From NCBI GenBank assembly GCA_905234205.1, contig CAJOGG010000122.1:1-6709 (forward strand): 6,709 nucleotides of DNA, written 5' to 3'. This document shows positions 6,609 through 6,709 of the stretch, in pieces (position 1 is the first letter of the stretch; each line of letters starts with the position of its first letter). The notes beneath the pieces are model-generated. The model was not told the origin of the DNA. It ran no database searches and saw only the letters and a list, made by a program, of their open reading frames with translations. The position numbers and the translations under genes were made by a program. The stretch comes from an uncultured Synergistales bacterium (GTDB lineage Bacteria > Synergistota > Synergistia > Synergistales > Aminobacteriaceae).

Positions 6609-6683
6609 GGGTGGTTAGTTCAGAGGTAGAACGCTTCCTTGACACGGAAGAGGTCAGAAGTTCGATTCTTCTATCCCCCACCA
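6609..6683 (+). tRNA. tRNA-Val (anticodon GAC)
   Basis: The cloverleaf has a D arm GTTC-AGAGGTA-GAAC, an anticodon arm CTTCC-TTGACAC-GGAAG with anticodon GAC, a T arm AGAAG-TTCGATT-CTTCT, and an encoded CCA (6681-6683). The acceptor GGGTGGT / ATCCCCC pairs except at position 4-69, which is T opposite C; a G is common there in related tRNA-Val genes. Nothing can be supported in the last 26 bases of the window. Confidence 0.95.
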
Positions 6684-6709
6684 TTCATAAGAAGATTACA
6701 GCTCCGAAA

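Noticed and set aside
1..6709. Mobile element, CRISPR array, toxin-antitoxin or defence system
   Set aside because: I found no transposase, inverted-repeat ends, regular spacer array or unknown gene pair. Every long frame is explained by hcp, the permease, gap or flagellin.

Overview
The window looks like ordinary chromosome from an anaerobic, motile, flagellated bacterium of somewhat AT-leaning composition. The best taxonomic hint is the flagellin. Its N-terminus (MRIYHNIPALTAYNAL), the IDQFGQK segment after the D1 domain, and the C-terminal [25 protein letters not shown] resemble flagellins I know from Synergistota. The hybrid cluster protein gene fits an anaerobe. The phylum call is inference from remembered family patterns, not from a search.

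Layout, left to right. (1) The 3' two thirds of hcp (hybrid cluster protein / hydroxylamine reductase) runs on the + strand, enters from the left edge and ends in a hairpin terminator. (2) tRNA-Cys(GCA) lies on the - strand with a strong sigma70-type promoter. (3) About 200 bp hold two decayed copies of the 3' end of the next gene. (4) A gene for an AI-2E family membrane permease lies on the - strand. (5) gap (glycolytic GAPDH) lies on the - strand with its own promoter, ribosome binding site and terminator. (6) A large flagellin gene on the - strand is broken by a one-base frameshift, has its own strong terminator, and is driven from a near-consensus sigma28 promoter about 130 bp upstream of its start codon. 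(7) tRNA-Val(GAC) lies on the + strand with its own promoter, divergent from the flagellin gene.

The genes do not form one pathway. They are mostly single-gene transcription units, separated by clear terminators. I see no mobile element, CRISPR array or new multi-gene system. The items worth a second look are changes inside familiar genes. The hcp product lacks, by a clean in-frame deletion, the segment with the Cys312 cluster ligand, while every other C-terminal ligand is kept. The tail of the AI-2E permease gene is present in three tandem copies of about 100 bp, two of them outside the reading frame. The flagellin reading frame is restored by adding one A to an AAAA run.
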